Positions 32,190 to 43,744 of a DNA stretch of 64,000 nt are shown one piece after another. The first letter of the stretch is position 1; each line of letters starts with the position of its first letter. The position numbers and the translations under genes are program-made. The DNA is taken from contig JAUMIR010000011.1 of assembly GCA_030847615.1 (NCBI GenBank), positions 37,121,001 through 37,185,000 on the forward strand, given 5' to 3'. A model generated the notes under the pieces. The model worked only from the letters and a program-made list of their open reading frames with translations. It ran no database searches and was not told the DNA's origin. Source of the DNA: Gambelia wislizenii. Its lineage: Eukaryota > Chordata > Lepidosauria > Squamata > Crotaphytidae.

Positions 32190-32350
32190 TGGGGTTTTCT
32201 TGGCAAGATTTTTTTTCAGAGGGAGTTTGCCTTTGCCTTCCTCTGAGGCTGAGAGAGTGTGACTTGCCCAAGGTCACCCAAGGGGTTTTCATGACCCAGA
32301 GGGGATTCAAATCCTGTCCAACTCTCAAACCACTACACCATGCTGGGTCT
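32190..32350 (-). mobile_element. tRNA-derived SINE, 5' part
   Basis: On the minus strand: AGCATGGTGTAGTGGTTTGAG, GGATTTGAATCCCC, CCTTGGGCAAGTCACACTC and CAGCCTCAGAGGAAGGC up to TCTTGCCAAGAAAACCCC. The Bov-B-type tail is missing. Confidence 0.85.
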
Positions 32351-32430
32351 TGGACAGCCGGATACTGGTAGCTGTCAGCAACTGGACAGAGAATCCTGTC
32401 CCATATGCTTAATAATTGAACTGATCCAGG

Positions 32431-32500
32431 GCCTGGAAAAGTTAGTTTTTTGGACTACAACTCCTAGTATCCCCAAGCCAGCATGGTCACTGGCAGTGGC
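32431..32500. repeat. AAAAGTTACTT palindrome family, half copy
   Basis: GGAAAAGTTAGTTTTTTGGAC, TACAACTCCTAGTATCCCC and CCAGCATGGTCACTGG. Confidence 0.6.
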
Positions 32501-32664
32501 ATTTGGTTGCTAAGTTCAGAGGAGAGCTCCACTTATCAAGAGAGGCTGTCTTATGTATAATTTTCTATTTGTACTTGCTTTGTTTGAGAACTGGGCATTC
32601 ATATTTCAATTTGGGTTTTCACGATGTGAAGGTCTTATCTTATGTATGCTATGCATATAAGGTT

Positions 32665-32803
32665 TGATCCTTTGAATTTGAATTTGAATTTGAGGGATGC
32701 TAAGTGAAAGCCAGTGGGGGGAACCCTGTGATAGGTTTGCCTTAGGGTCACCGTAAGTTAGAGATGACAAGAAGGCACGCAGCAACAGCAAAAGCAACAG
32801 TAT
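32665..32803 (+). mobile_element. SINE 3' part after a (TTTGAA)n run
   Basis: A short TTTGAA repeat (32671-32693) precedes AACCCTGTGATAGGTTTGCC, TTAGGGTCACCGTAAGTTAG, AGAAGGCACGCAGCAACAGC, the Bov-B-type SINE end. Confidence 0.75.
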
Positions 32804-33282
32804 AATTTCCCATGCCCCTCTCCAAATTTAATCTTTTTTGCACCTCAGAGGGGTCAAAACAACTGCAGAATGCTCCAGTTTTGCTCTCTCCACCCTCTCA
32901 TGCTTCAACCTCTTCCTTGCCAAAAAACCCCATGAAAAATGGCTATGGGGTGGGCTGTGATCCACTGCAGAGGGTAGGAATAAACCCCACACCCCTGTAC
33001 AGTCGCCCCCCTTCTCCACCTGAGATGCAGGACTTGGAAAGTTAGACTTAAAACACAAGGAGGTTTTGAAATAATCAGTGACAGTTATATTCCCAAAGCC
33101 CCTCAAAGGATTTGGCTTAGTACTGAGTGACAATTTTGAAAAAAAGTGTTTATTTTCTGTTCTCTCAAAAGTAACTAAATAGTGAGAGTGCACAGACAGA
33201 GAAAAAAAATAAGTGTGTGTGTGTGAGAGAGGGGGGATTATTCTTCAGCAACTACTCCAAGACAAGAAAAAAAAAAGCCCCC
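32804..33282. other. Unassigned stretch
   Basis: Nothing recognised. Short GT run at 33213-33225. Confidence 0.4.
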
Positions 33283-33455
33283 TAGAATCATAGAATCACA
33301 GAGTTGGAAGAGACCACAAAGGCCATCTAGTCCAACCCCATTCTGCCCTGCAGGAATACACAATCAAAGCACTCCCAAGAGATGGCCATCCAGCCTCTGT
33401 TTAAAAATGTTCAAAGAAGGAGACGCCACCACACTCCCAAGCAGTGTATTCCACA
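33283..33455 (-). mobile_element. CR1 LINE 3' end (first of two)
   Basis: TAGAATCATAGAATCACAGAG through CTCCCAAGCAGTGTATTCCAC. It encodes WNTLLGSVVASPSLNIFKQRL on the minus strand. Confidence 0.9.
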
Positions 33456-33655
33456 GAATCATAATAGAATCATAGAGCTGGAAGGGACCCTGAGGGCCAT
33501 CTAGTCCAACCCCATTCTGCCCTGCATGAATACCCAACCAAAGCACCCCTGAGAGATGGCCATCCAGCCTCTGTTTAAAAACCTCCAAAGAAGGAGACTC
33601 CACCACACTCCCAAGCAGCACATCCCACTGCCAAACAGCTCTTACCATCTGGAAT
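33456..33655 (-). mobile_element. CR1 LINE 3' end (second of two)
   Basis: AGAATCATAGAGCTGGAAGG through AACAGCTCTTACCATCTGG. It encodes WDVLLGSVVESPSLEVFKQR. Same orientation and directly adjacent to the first; two insertions or a duplication. Confidence 0.9.
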
Positions 33656-34766
33656 ACATGTGCGCAAAAAACAGATAACCTCTTCACAAATAGTTGCTTT
33701 CATTACTTTAGTATAAACAGTTACTCTAATTGTTTTTTTAAAAGTCAGGATACTACCAAAAAATAAGTTTCCCGTGCTCTGCTTCAATTCAGTTATCAAG
33801 CACATGGGACAGACCCCCCTCCCCGACTCAAAAGCAAACAAACGAACACATGAAGGAGGCAAGCTTTTGATTTGTGGTAGAAAATGCACATTTATCATGA
33901 TGCTGGCTAGTGCTGATGGGAGCTATGGCCCAGTAATGTCTGGAGAACCATGCATCCCAAAGCCTTGGGGCAACAGGGGGAGGGAGGAAGCAATTGGATG
34001 TGTTTCTTTGTGTGCGGGTGTGTACATGTGTATTTGAGAGTTCATCTGAGTTGCCAGCCTCTGACGGGTTCCACTACCTCCTTTCTCATCCCTGCAGCTT
34101 GGCTTGTCTCACCATTACGCCGGGTTATTTCAGGTTTGCTCCATCACATTGTATCAAGTCACATTAATCTCATTAAAAAGGGAAAAGCTGCCACATGGAG
34201 CCTTATGAAATAAACTCCCCTCCCCTCCAATGGGACACATGGCCAGCCTGGGACATGAATTGGAGATGATTGCACAGAGAGGGTGGGGCCCTACATTTGG
34301 GGCAAATATCAAAATGTTGTGATATTGGTTGTTGCGGTTTTCAGGGATTTTTAATTCCCACCCCCCAAATGACTTCTCTATGGTACCAAACTATTTTTTG
34401 GCAATTCCTGCTATATCAAATTCAACATTTTGTTCACACCCTTTAGTGGGTTTTCTTTTAAACTCCAAGACTCATTGGGGGGGGGGGACTATCCTCATCT
34501 TCTCCTCTTTGTAATTTTTAAAAAAGAATTATAATGCTACTAGCTGACCTAGCATAACATATACTGTTATAGTAGATTTGAAAGGTTCACAAGGTTCAGC
34601 TACACACTATTATTTTAGGAAAATAATATTGCATTGATTTACTTGTGGGTGGTGATTGGCTAAGGGAGTGAGAGGAGGAAAGGGATTGGTTGGGTATGTT
34701 TCCTAAGCGGCCAATCAACACACTGGGAAAGGAAACATACCCAATTGTTTATATAGATAGATAGAT
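33656..34766. other. Unassigned stretch
   Basis: No recognised gene. The block at about 34080-34215 (GTCACATTAATCTCATTAAA) is repeat-free and could be conserved. A G10 run lies near 34479-34488. 34555-34765 is AT-rich. Confidence 0.35.
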
Positions 34767-34815
34767 TTAGGACTTTATCACACTGCACTGTTATAGTGCT
34801 ATTATTCCACTTTAA
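34767..34815. repeat. MITE end fragment (GGACTTTATC)
   Basis: TTAGGACTTTATCACACTGC and TTATAGTGCTATTATTCCAC match the ends seen at 4293 and 41320. Confidence 0.5.
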
Positions 34816-34828
34816 ATATGCCCAAGTA

Positions 34829-34930
<102 letters not shown>

Positions 34931-35261
34931 ACAGCACACCAGTGAAATGACACTTTTGCACTACAACACTATAGCTTTAAGAATTTTTTTTGTGAAAAAA
35001 ATAGAGAGGTAAAAATGTGTCCTCCAAACTTCTACAGTTCAGATGGAGCCTTAGGTCCCTGGATCATTTGCTCTTATGGCATCACAGATCATCCAACCCT
35101 GCAGGCAGCCATATTATTTTTTAATATAAGAGAGCACTGGTTTTCTACCTCCAGTCTGAAATGGGAGAGCCCAGCAACAGCCTTGTGCCCTGAAGCTGCC
35201 AATGGCATGGCTTCTTTTGGACTTCCAATCAGTGGTTTTTGGTGGCTTCCATGTCAGTTGG
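34931..35261. other. Mostly unassigned
   Basis: 35140-35260 includes CCTCCAGTCTGAAATGGGAG and GGTGGCTTCCATGTCAGTTG, a probable scrap of the GAACTTTAAAGGAG palindrome family. The rest is unrecognised. Confidence 0.4.
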
Positions 35262-35705
35262 GTAGAAGAGGGCGATCAAAATGGTGGGAGGTCTGGAAGC
35301 CATGATGCCCTACAAGGAGTGGCTTAGGGAGCTGGGGATATTTAGCCTGGAGAAGAGAAGGTTGAGAGGGGACATGATAGCCATGTTTAAATGTTTTAAG
35401 GGATGTTATGTTGAAGATGGAGCAAGCTTGTTTTCTGCTGCTCCAGAGACTAGGACACGGAGCAATGAGTTCAAGCTACAGGAAAAGAGATTCCACCTAA
35501 ATATTAGGAAGAACTTCCTGACCATAAGAGCTATTCAACAGTGGAATGAGTTGTCTGGGAGTGTGGTGGAGTCTCCTTCTTTGGAGGTTTTTAAACAGAG
35601 GCTGGATGGCCATCTGTCGGGAATGCTTTTATTGTGTAGTCCTGCAGGACAGGGGGTTGGACTGGATGACCCTTGTGGTCTCTTCCAACTCTATGATTCT
35701 ATGAA
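35262..35705 (+). mobile_element. CR1 LINE 3' end with RT C-terminus
   Basis: One 150-codon frame (35281-35733) encodes [62 protein letters not shown] and WNELSGSVVESPSLEVFKQR, then the CR1 3' UTR. A relatively intact 3' fragment. Confidence 0.93.
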
Positions 35706-35714
35706 TCTACTCTG

Positions 35715-36045
35715 GACTTTGCGTAGCTTTTAAGGAGCTCTCCAAAGTGCTGCATGCATTTTCAGCCTCGTCTTCAGAACCTTGGAGAGCACCTTTCAAT
35801 ACTCAGACAAACACTTGGAGGGTCCTCGTCACCCCTCTGACAAGGGAACCACCAACTGCTAGGGCTCCCAGGTAAGGTGAGCTTCTGGAAATCTCAGCAG
35901 CCATTTCTAGCAGCATGGCTATCGTTAAAGTTTGGACTAAATTCCAGAGCACATTGACCTTGCTGACATGGAAGCCAGCAGCCACCAGGGCTTCCAGGTG
36001 AAATACAGGACTGGAAGTCACAGCAGCCATACTTAGCAGCATCCT
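35715..36045. repeat. GAACTTTAAAGGAG palindrome family, longer copy
   Basis: TTTAAGGAGCTCTCCAAAGTG, CAGAACCTTGGAGAGCACC, TTAAAGTTTGGACTAAATTCC, TTGCTGACATGGAAGCCAGC. Imperfect and partly duplicated. Confidence 0.65.
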
Positions 36046-36564
36046 TCTGGTTTTCTCTCCTCCTTCCTAGGTGACTTCAAAACTCAAGTGCAGGCTATGG
36101 AATCGTCCTGACAGGTTGGCTAGTTCTGCAGTAAAGACCTAAGTAGCTTTCTTCAGAGAACAACGCTCTCTTTCTCTCCCGTCTCACCTCTTGGCACCTG
36201 TCACGGTACACAAATCCAGGGCAAGATTGTTCTGCTCACATAAAAGTTTGATTGTGTTTCTCCTGGCTGCAAAGCCGGCGAGACCGTCGCTGAATTCTAA
36301 ACGGGGAGAGAATCTTGGGCTCTGTGAGGTGTTGATAATTAGATTTATTTCCCTTGAATGAAACTGCAGGTCTGACTCCCCCTTTTCTGGAACTGCCATC
36401 ATCAAGGAAAGGATTATTTTGGTGGAGTCAGGCAAAGGACTGAGGCCATGATAGATCGGACATCGTTTGAAAAAATTAAATGGGTCAGCCTGTTGCTCCT
36501 TTAAGTTTTGGGGTGAGCCAACTGGATCCTCTGTGGACTTAGCCCTATTGCTTACTCCTGAGTA
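36046..36564. other. Unassigned, repeat-free block
   Basis: 36180-36450 has no repeat similarity and includes GTTGATAATTAGATTTATTT and CCTTGAATGAAACTGCAG; candidate conserved non-coding sequence. Confidence 0.35.
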
Positions 36565-36645
36565 TAGTTGAGCTATTCAATCAATTGGATTTATATGGGG
36601 GTTGACTCATCATTTCAACATTTGATCAAATGGGTCTGCTCACTA
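36565..36645. repeat. TTGAATCAATTGG dispersed repeat, copy
   Basis: TATTCAATCAATTGGATTTA, GTTGACTCATCATTTCAACA, TTTGATCAAATGGGTCTGCT. Confidence 0.6.
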
Positions 36646-36780
36646 TATTTATAGTTTTATCAATATTTTTGTACAGTTTTAATCTGTATTTTTTTAACAT
36701 GTTGTAAGCTACCGTGAGTCCCATTGTTGGGGGAAAGCAGGATATAAATGACTCATCATCATCACTGCCATCACCACCAC
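36646..36780 (+). mobile_element. L2-like LINE 3' tail
   Basis: GTTTTAATCTGTATTTTTTTAA, ATGTTGTAAGCTACCGTGAG and GCAGGATATAAATGACTCATC, ending in (ATC)n. Confidence 0.6.
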
Positions 36781-36984
36781 TGTACATATGATTTCCATTT
36801 CATAACTTTACAAATATGTATGGTAGCTATTTTGCAGAAATGCAACAAAACCCTGTGAGTGAATTGGGAAGACGCAAATCCAGGCACTGACAAGAGTTCT
36901 CCAACATGCATCTCTGATGTGCAGCCAGTGCTCTTGTTGTGCTTCAGCACTTCCTAGCTAATGTCCTGGTGTATATTAGGGGAA

Positions 36985-37210
36985 ATCCCCAATGTGCATC
37001 AGGGTGTTGCACATCAGTCACTCCAACAGCTTCTATTGCAAAATGGATGCCTGCACCTAGAGAGGTGGTGGGGTCTCCTTCTTTGGAGGTCTTCATAAAG
37101 AGTCTGGATGGCTACCTGCACATGGGGATGCTTTAGCCGGAGATCCTGCGTGGGGCAGGGGGTTCGACTCAATGGCCCATGAGGCCTCTTCCAACTCTAG
37201 GATTCTATGT
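36985..37210 (+). mobile_element. CR1-family LINE 3' end, diverged
   Basis: WMPAPREVVGSPSLEVFIKSL is encoded, followed by GGGGCAGGGGGTTCGACTC and CTCTTCCAACTCTAGGATTC. A different subfamily from the GGTTGGACTAGATGG copies. Confidence 0.82.
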
Positions 37211-37325
37211 CACAGCAGCCCCTAGGTGAATATGGATATTATGAAACTACACTTCCTCATATGCGTAAGTCCACTTATGAAGATATAAATCTCATATTGA
37301 ATTCTGGCCAATAGAATAATAATAT

Positions 37326-37998
37326 CATGGAATCATAGAGTTGGAAGAAACCCTAAGGGCCATCAAGTCCAACCCCATTCTGCCCTGCAGGACAACACAA
37401 TCAAAGCAGACCCGACAGATGACTATCCAGCCTCTGCTTAAAAACCTCTGAAGATGGAGACTCCACAACGCTCCCAGGCAGTGCATTCTACTGTCGCACA
37501 GCACTTACCATCAGGAAGTTCTTCCTAACATTTAGGTGGAATCTCTTTTCCTGTTGTTTGAGTCCATTGCTCTGTGTCCTAGTCTCTGGAGCAGCAGAAA
37601 ACAAGCTTGCTCCATCCTCAATATGACATCCCTTCAAATTAAACATTTTAATTAAATTAAAATTAAATATTTTAACCTTCTCCAGGCTAAACATACCCAT
37701 ATCCCTAAGCCGCTCCTCATAGGGCATAATGGCTTCCAGACCTCCCACCATTTTAGTTGCCCTCCTCTGGACACACTCCAGCTTGTCAATGTCCTTCTTG
37801 AATTGTGGTGCCCAGAGTTCGACACGGTATTCCAGGTGAGGTCTGACCAAAGTAGAATAGAGTGGCACTATTACTTCCTTTGATCTATATACAATATATT
37901 TCTATTGATGCAACCTAGAATCGCATTGGCTTTTTTAGCTGCCGCATCACACTGCTGACTCATGTTCAACTTGTGCTCCACTAAAGACTCCTAGACCC
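37326..37998 (-). mobile_element. CR1 LINE 3' half
   Basis: The minus strand encodes [54 protein letters not shown] and onwards. An AT-rich stretch near 37640-37670 replaces part of the sequence. The 3' end is at 37326. Confidence 0.92.
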
Positions 37999-38832
37999 CT
38001 TTCACAATAATAATAATCCTTGCACATGAGCACAAAATAGTCAAAGATTTACATCTCTGCTCTCCTTTCCCCTTTCAAAACCATCCTAGTTGGCAGTCTG
38101 CACTATATCTTGCACTAGGAAATTTCACTTCACTCTGCATTACATGCAGAATAATCCTCACTTTCCAGACTTCACATGCAAGAGTGGTTGAATTTGCTCA
38201 TGGGCCTCACCTGATGATGCTCATGTGCTACTTCATTTCGGTGTGGCTTCTTACTCCCTTGGTGTGCTGCCCTTTCTTTTCATCATGGAAACATTTCATG
38301 CCTATTAAGGTTTCCCCTTCCATGGCCTAGAGGAGCTAATTCATAAAATATTTATTTACGATCTGGCAACGAAGCAAACAGGAGTGCATCCTCTTTTCAG
38401 TGGCTCCCCAGTAGAGCTTGCAGAAGCCAAGTACTGTATTCCACTGCATTTCTATCAATAACAAGATTGGTTTCTTTCTTCTGCAAGACTCAGCTTGCCA
38501 CAAATTAAATAAATGATGAATGTGATATTTTGAGGCCAGATCAGTTCACCCGGATGCGACTGGCTGAGATGGCTGGTTCCAAAGCAGCATGTGCTGGGTG
38601 GAGGCATGAGCGCAACTGAAAATAGGAGTCAGGATTCATATGAAGGCACATTGAATTTACACACCCATGAAAAACAGGAACTTTAGTATCTGCCTTATAT
38701 TGAGTCAGATTGTTGGTCCTGGGGCTGTGGAGTTGGTAAACCAAACTTTTGACTCCATCTCCAATGCCAGTTCTCCATTTTTATACTGCCTGACCTCAAC
38801 TCCTTCATAAATGGCAAATGTATATTACAATC
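37999..38832. other. Unassigned stretch
   Basis: No recognised repeat or gene. Confidence 0.4.
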
Positions 38833-39272
38833 AAAGAATCATACAGCTGGAAGAGACCACAAGGGCCATCTAGTCTAGCCCTTGCCATTTAGGACTACAC
38901 AATCAAAGCATTCCCCACAGATGACCATCCAGCCTCTGTTTAAAAACCTCAAAAGGAGATTCCGCCACACTCCAAGGCAGTGCATTCCACTTCTGAACAG
39001 CTCTTACTGTCAGGAAGTTCTTCCTAGTGTTTAGATGGAATCTCTTTTCCTGTAGTTTGAACCCATTGCTCCGTGTCCTGGTCTCTGGAGCAGCAGAAAA
39101 CAAGCTTACTACATCCTCAGTATGACATCCCTTCAAATATTTAAACATGGCTATCATGTCCCCTCTTAAACTTCTCTTCTCCAGGCTAAATATCCCCAGC
39201 TCCCTAAGCTGCTCCTCCTAGGGCATGACTTCCAGATCTCCCACCATTTTGGTTGCCCTCCTCTGGACACAT
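38833..39272 (-). mobile_element. CR1 LINE 3' end
   Basis: The minus strand encodes [20 protein letters not shown] and WNALPWSVAESPFEVFKQRL, with a lost residue in the PSLE motif. It begins AATCATACAGCTGGAAGAG at the 3' terminus. Confidence 0.92.
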
Positions 39273-39837
39273 TGTGGGATCTCAAGTATACATCCCTGCC
39301 TGAGAAGAGAAGCCCTCACCTACCTCCTTACGGAGGCAGCAATACATTATGTGAAAATCGTGGCACGTTGACGGCAAAATGAAGTTCACGGTGTCCATTG
39401 CGAAAGCCCACACAGAACTTCATTGGGTGCACTGATGAAGAAGAGCTGAGAGTGAAGCCTTTCCCACACTTAAGGTCACATTAAACAGAGGGGCCAGTTT
39501 CGAGTGGCCTGCACTCCCTTGTGCCAAATGCCATAAGATATTTATGCCTGTTGCATCCCATTATAAATTTACAGCTCTCCAAGTTAATGAATTATGACAT
39601 TACACCAGGCATGGTAATTGAACCTGAGGGCCATTAATTTACTGTCTTATCAACAAGAGTCTTGGGGTGTGCATGCATCTTTCTGTGTGTGCAGTGGATG
39701 AGAAAGGAACAAACCTTCGAGGGTTTCTGAAGATTACTTCTTTAGTTTGAAAAAAACGTGAAAAAAGACCTGTTTGCATACTGGTCTGTATTGCAGTGGC
39801 CGTGCCAATCCATCATCTGGAAGAGGGTTACACATTT
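39273..39837. other. Unassigned, with a repeat-free AT-motif block
   Basis: 39500-39660 is repeat-free, with AAGTTAATGAATTATGACAT, GGTAATTGAACC and GCCATTAATTTACTG; candidate conserved non-coding element. Confidence 0.4.
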
Positions 39838-39905
39838 GGGTATTCCTGTAGGGTGGGGGTTGGACTAGATGGCCCTTGTGGTCTCTTCCAACTCTATGAT
39901 TCTAT
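39838..39905 (+). mobile_element. CR1 LINE 3' terminus
   Basis: GGGTATTCCTGTAGGGTGGG, GGACTAGATGGCCC, CTCTATGATTCTATGG. Confidence 0.88.
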
Positions 39906-39909
39906 GGAC

Positions 39910-40128
39910 TATTCTTTGTTGTAGTTGTGTGCCCGCAAGTTGTTTCCCACTTATGGCACCCCTACGGTGAACCCTTCACAGGGTTTTTCTTGGCAAGATT
40001 TGTTCAAATTGGCAAGGTTTGACACAGCTGAGAGAGCATCACTTTCCCCAGGTCATCCAGTGGGTTTAAATGGCCAAACTGGGATTCGAACCCTGGTCTT
40101 CCACTATACCACACTGGCTCTTCAGGAC
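39910..40128 (-). mobile_element. tRNA-derived SINE, Bov-B-type tail, full length
   Basis: Plus-strand order is tail to head: TTGTTGTAGTTGTGTGCCCG, CAAGTTGTTTCCCACTTATGG, TTTTTCTTGGCAAGATTTG, GGGATTCGAACCCTGGTC, ACCACACTGGCTC. Confidence 0.85.
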
Positions 40129-40184
40129 CATTCTGGCCTCTGGATATTTACATATTTATTTATAGTGGTTGTTTTTTTTTAAAG

Positions 40185-40261
40185 ATGACCTTGGGCAAGT
40201 CACACTCTCTTAACCCAATAAATAAATAAATAACTTGGAATAAATCTTACAAACAAAACCC
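40185..40261 (+). mobile_element. SINE internal fragment
   Basis: GACCTTGGGCAAGTCACACTC followed by (AATA)n and GGAATAAATCTTACAAACAA; partial. Confidence 0.55.
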
Positions 40262-40475
40262 TATTTTTTGAGAGGCAGACTAGAGGAGTGGCTTGCATGT
40301 TGGGCTACAGGACACCAAGGTTCGAATCCCTGCTCAGTCCCCAAACCCACTGGGTGACCTTGTATGAGTCACACTCTCTCAGCCTCAGAGGAAAGCAAGG
40401 ACAAGCACTTTTGAATAGATTCTGCCAAGAAAACTCAGGGATAGCATCACCGAAACACACAACAACAATAACCCG
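40262..40475 (+). mobile_element. tRNA-derived SINE, Bov-B-type family
   Basis: GAGGCAGACTAGAGGAGTGG head, B box GGTTCGAATCC, GTCACACTCTCTCAGCCTCAG, tail AACACACAACAACAATAA. The 3' part is shortened. Confidence 0.8.
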
Positions 40476-40650
40476 GCTTGTGGGGGCAATTGGAAACTGC
40501 TTAGTGCTTAGTGCACTATAAAGCAGTTTAGATGTGTAAAATGCTGTTGCTTAACAATTTATAAGCCGCTCTGAGAGCTTTTGTGGCTGAAGAATGGGAA
40601 ATAAATACCTAAATAAATGAATAAAATAAATAATAACAATATGCAGATGA
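40472..40650 (+). mobile_element. Second tRNA SINE family, 3' half
   Basis: CCCGGCTTGTGGGGGCAATTG, AATTTATAAGCCGCTCTGAG, TTGTGGCTGAAGAATGGG, (AAATA)n. Confidence 0.78.
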
Positions 40651-41309
40651 CAAAGACAATTCATGACACTGATACGCTGCCTTTGCCACCAACAACTGGG
40701 CTTCACAGTGGCTTCCCTCTCTCTGCTTATGGTTTGTACATTTTAGTGAATGCCTTGTTATGTAACTTCAGCTTATTTTGTGCCCGAATAACAAGAACAT
40801 CATCAAAGTATTTCAGAAAACAAAGTGCTGCAAGGAGGCAGGGAAGTGCCCAGGTTTGCTCCGTATAAGCTCTTTGTGTTTAATGAAAGAAATCAGTGTT
40901 TGGTGCTAAAGCTCTGTAACACCAGCTGGCTCTCTTGACCTTGAGAGATGGCAGGAGAGAAAGCTATTTTGTTTGCACCCTCTGCAATAAGGCTGTGGCC
41001 TTGAATGCTGTGGCTAAATAGCATCTATCAAATCCCCCCTCCCTCGCTTCCCCCTCAAGCTGTTGACTTCCTTGGAAGAGGGCACTCAGCACAGCTCTAA
41101 CTCTGCCCATCACATCCATCAAGGGAATAGGATCTTGTCTTACCTCTTCTGGGGAGAACTGAATCACCCTTCATGAGTTAGTTGGTCAGTCCACTTGCCA
41201 AAAGTTTTGGTTGCAATGGGGATGGGGAGGCAAATGCTGCTCAGTCAAAATCAGTGTACAAAAAGTGGATTAGAATCGAGGAGATCCACAGGAAAAAGCT
41301 CAGTGGTAG
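40651..41309. other. Unassigned stretch
   Basis: No repeat or gene recognised. Confidence 0.4.
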
Positions 41310-41405
41310 AGTCTGTGGACCCTTTCACACCTCACAGTTATAGCACTATGATGCTACTTCAACTGCCATGGCAACACCCTGTGGAGTCCTGGGATTTGTA
41401 GCTTG
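41310..41405. mobile_element. Partial MITE related to 22145-22354
   Basis: CCTTTCACACCTCACAGTTATA, CTTCAACTGCCATGGCAACA and GTCCTGGGATTTGTAGCTTGG share the inner blocks. Confidence 0.6.
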
Positions 41406-41406
41406 G

Positions 41407-41915
41407 TGCCAGCATGGTGTAGTGGTTTGAGCATTGGACTAGGACTCCAGAGACCAGGGTTTGTTTTGTTTTGGTATTTATACCCCGCTCTTCAGCCACA
41501 AGGCTATCAGAGTGGCTTATAAATCGTTTTAAGCAATAGCACTTTACACATCTACACTGCATTAAACAGTTTCCAATGTGTGTTAGCTAATTGCCCCCAC
41601 AAGCTGGGTACTCATTTTACCAACCTATGAAAGGATGGAAGGCTGAGTGAACCTTGGAGCCTGCTGGAATTGAACTTGCAACGTGGTGTCTTGCAGTACT
41701 GGCATTTAACCAGTACTGCAGTACTGCGCCACCATCCCTACTTGGTCATGGAAACCCATTGGGTGGCTTTGGGCAAGTCACACTCTCTCAGCCTCAGAGG
41801 AAGGAAAAGGCCAACCCTCTCTGAAAAAAATCCTGCCAAGAAAACCCCGTGATAAGTTTGCCTTAGGGTCGACATAAGCAGATATGACTTGAAGGCGCAT
41901 GACAACAACAACAGA
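41407..41915 (+). mobile_element. tRNA-derived SINE interrupted by the second SINE family
   Basis: The head 41407-41460 (GCCAGCATGGTGTAGTGG, GGACTAGGACTCCAGAGACC) resumes at about 41738 with TACTTGGTCATGGAAACCCA, GGGCAAGTCACACTCTCTC and the GACTTGAAGGCGCATGACAACAAC tail. The B box is split by the insertion. Confidence 0.88.
41461..41738 (-). mobile_element. Second tRNA SINE family, full length, nested
   Basis: TTTTGTTTTGGTATTTATACC tail, CGCTCTTCAGCCACAAGGC, GCTAATTGCCCCCACAAGC, GGAATTGAACTTGCAACG B box, TGCGCCACCATCCC head, read as reverse complement. A short CAGTACTG duplication lies in the head. Confidence 0.85.
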
Positions 41916-42125
41916 CTAGAGCTCTTCATCAGAGTACTGTATTTTAAATGCTCTTCCCTAAACTATATTCTGTATTCCTCCTACATATTTATGAGCACGG
42001 AATATTTATCAGGAGTGAAAATATATGGTTTAATTCCATCTTCTTTAAGCAAATAGCTCACAAAGGGATTTATGGACAGCTTCTGAAAATTTACAGAACA
42101 GACGGTGGTCTATCTTTGACAAAAA

Positions 42126-42235
42126 TCTGGATGGCCATCTGTCGGGGGTGCTTTGATTGTGTCTTCCTGCAGGACACAAGGGGGTTGGACTAGATGGCCG
42201 TTGTGGTCTCTTCCAACTCTATGATTCTATGCTGC
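42126..42235 (+). mobile_element. CR1 LINE 3' end
   Basis: ATCTGGATGGCCATCTGTCG, GGGGTTGGACTAGATGGCCG, CTCTATGATTCTATG. Confidence 0.88.
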
Positions 42236-43744
42236 CTGTTCTTGACCTTGGCAATTGTTTGCTCTCTCAGACTTTTGTCTCCTTCCTTCTCATGAATTTG
42301 TATGGGTTGTTGACCTCTGAACTAGCTTATGGTGTATTTCTCTCTCTGCCTTTCCCTTGTGGCTTTGGTTATCATGACTACTGGATTCTCGTGATGGATT
42401 CTGGAATGGCTGAGACCTTGTTAATGGGTCTCCCTTCAACCTTGGTAAACTCCCTTGACTATCTGTGTATGATTTGGACTTGCTGGACTCCCCTGTACCT
42501 ACTTCTTCCTATTGTACTCTGCCTTTCCTGGCACTTGTTGCCTGTAGATGCAGGACAACTCATAGCCACTGGACTCAGCATCCCGTGTCGAATTCTTTCT
42601 TGCTCCCCCTGAGCAATCTCCAGAGTTTTAAAACTGTCCTACCCTGGTGATGTAGGATGTTGTAGTAAAGCTGCAGTGAAAAGTTCAAATGGGTCAGCAC
42701 TAGGGATGGAAAGAGTATTCAAAAATATTTGCAAAATGCTTGAAAAACATGTGCCAAGAAAATTCTGGACTCCCAAGAATATTTGCAGTTCAGGACTTAC
42801 TCTGCGCAAAATTTGCACATAGTTGCTCTGAGCAGAGAACAGCATGTTCTACATAAAACAACTGCATGTGAATTTTGCATAGAATAGATACCCAATTATG
42901 AATAGTCTTCAAAAACTCTGTGTGTGTGTGTGTGTGTTTGATGTCTTTCTCACACTAGGAAGAAAATGGTTAAAATTACCTGCTGCTTCCTTCAAGAAGA
43001 AGCTTTAGTGAAAAATTACATCCCTTGCCATCATCTGTCTTCTTTCCATTTTGGCAACAGCTACTTAGAAAACAACAAATGGAGCCCAGTTCTCCCAGTC
43101 TATGAATGCTTCCTTTAACTGATGGCCTCATCCTGAGCAGAAGTGTGTTACCTTCCCTGCTGGGTTACAATCACCAACCCCACCTCACATGCACACTCTC
43201 TCTCAGTCACACACACACACATTTCTCCCACAGCTTACCAAGGTGGAAGATTGTTTCTGATGGATTCCAGTCACTTCGGTGTTAGGACTTCTACGGATAA
43301 TGCTTTAGTGTCTGTATCTCCCCTTTATCATATTGCTTTGAGATTTTCATATTGCTTAATCTTCCAACACCAACTGACATTCATTCTCATAAAAAGTCTC
43401 TGGGAAAGCTGAGATGATGTAGTTCTTACAAAATTGTAGCGTATTGATTCAAGGTGAGGCTCACACCCCTGCTGTGATGCTGAGGGTTTGCCATGAAATG
43501 AAATATTTCTTCAATATAGGCAAGAGAGTCTTCCAAACCCAGTAAACACATTATATAGCTGTGTCTTCTTCCACTTATTTTCTGGCAGAGATACGTGACT
43601 GTTGACAAGTTCACACAGGCATTTTGGATGAACGGAGGCAGAAATTCCCTGTGAGCATGAGAAGTTGGACTACAGCACGGATGCTTTAGCCATGTTGGCT
43701 GGGGGATTCAGAAACCTGGGCCAGAATCCCACTGTTAGATTCCC
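42236..43744. other. Unassigned stretch with short (GT)n
   Basis: No gene. GT run at 42919-42938. The 151-codon ORF at 42157-42612 begins in CR1 sequence and has no domain. Confidence 0.4.

Noticed and set aside
33283..33655. Tandem gene duplication signal
   Set aside because: Both units are CR1 3' ends, not genes.
42157..42612. 151-codon hydrophobic ORF
   Set aside because: It begins inside the CR1 3' UTR and has no recognisable membrane-protein family pattern.
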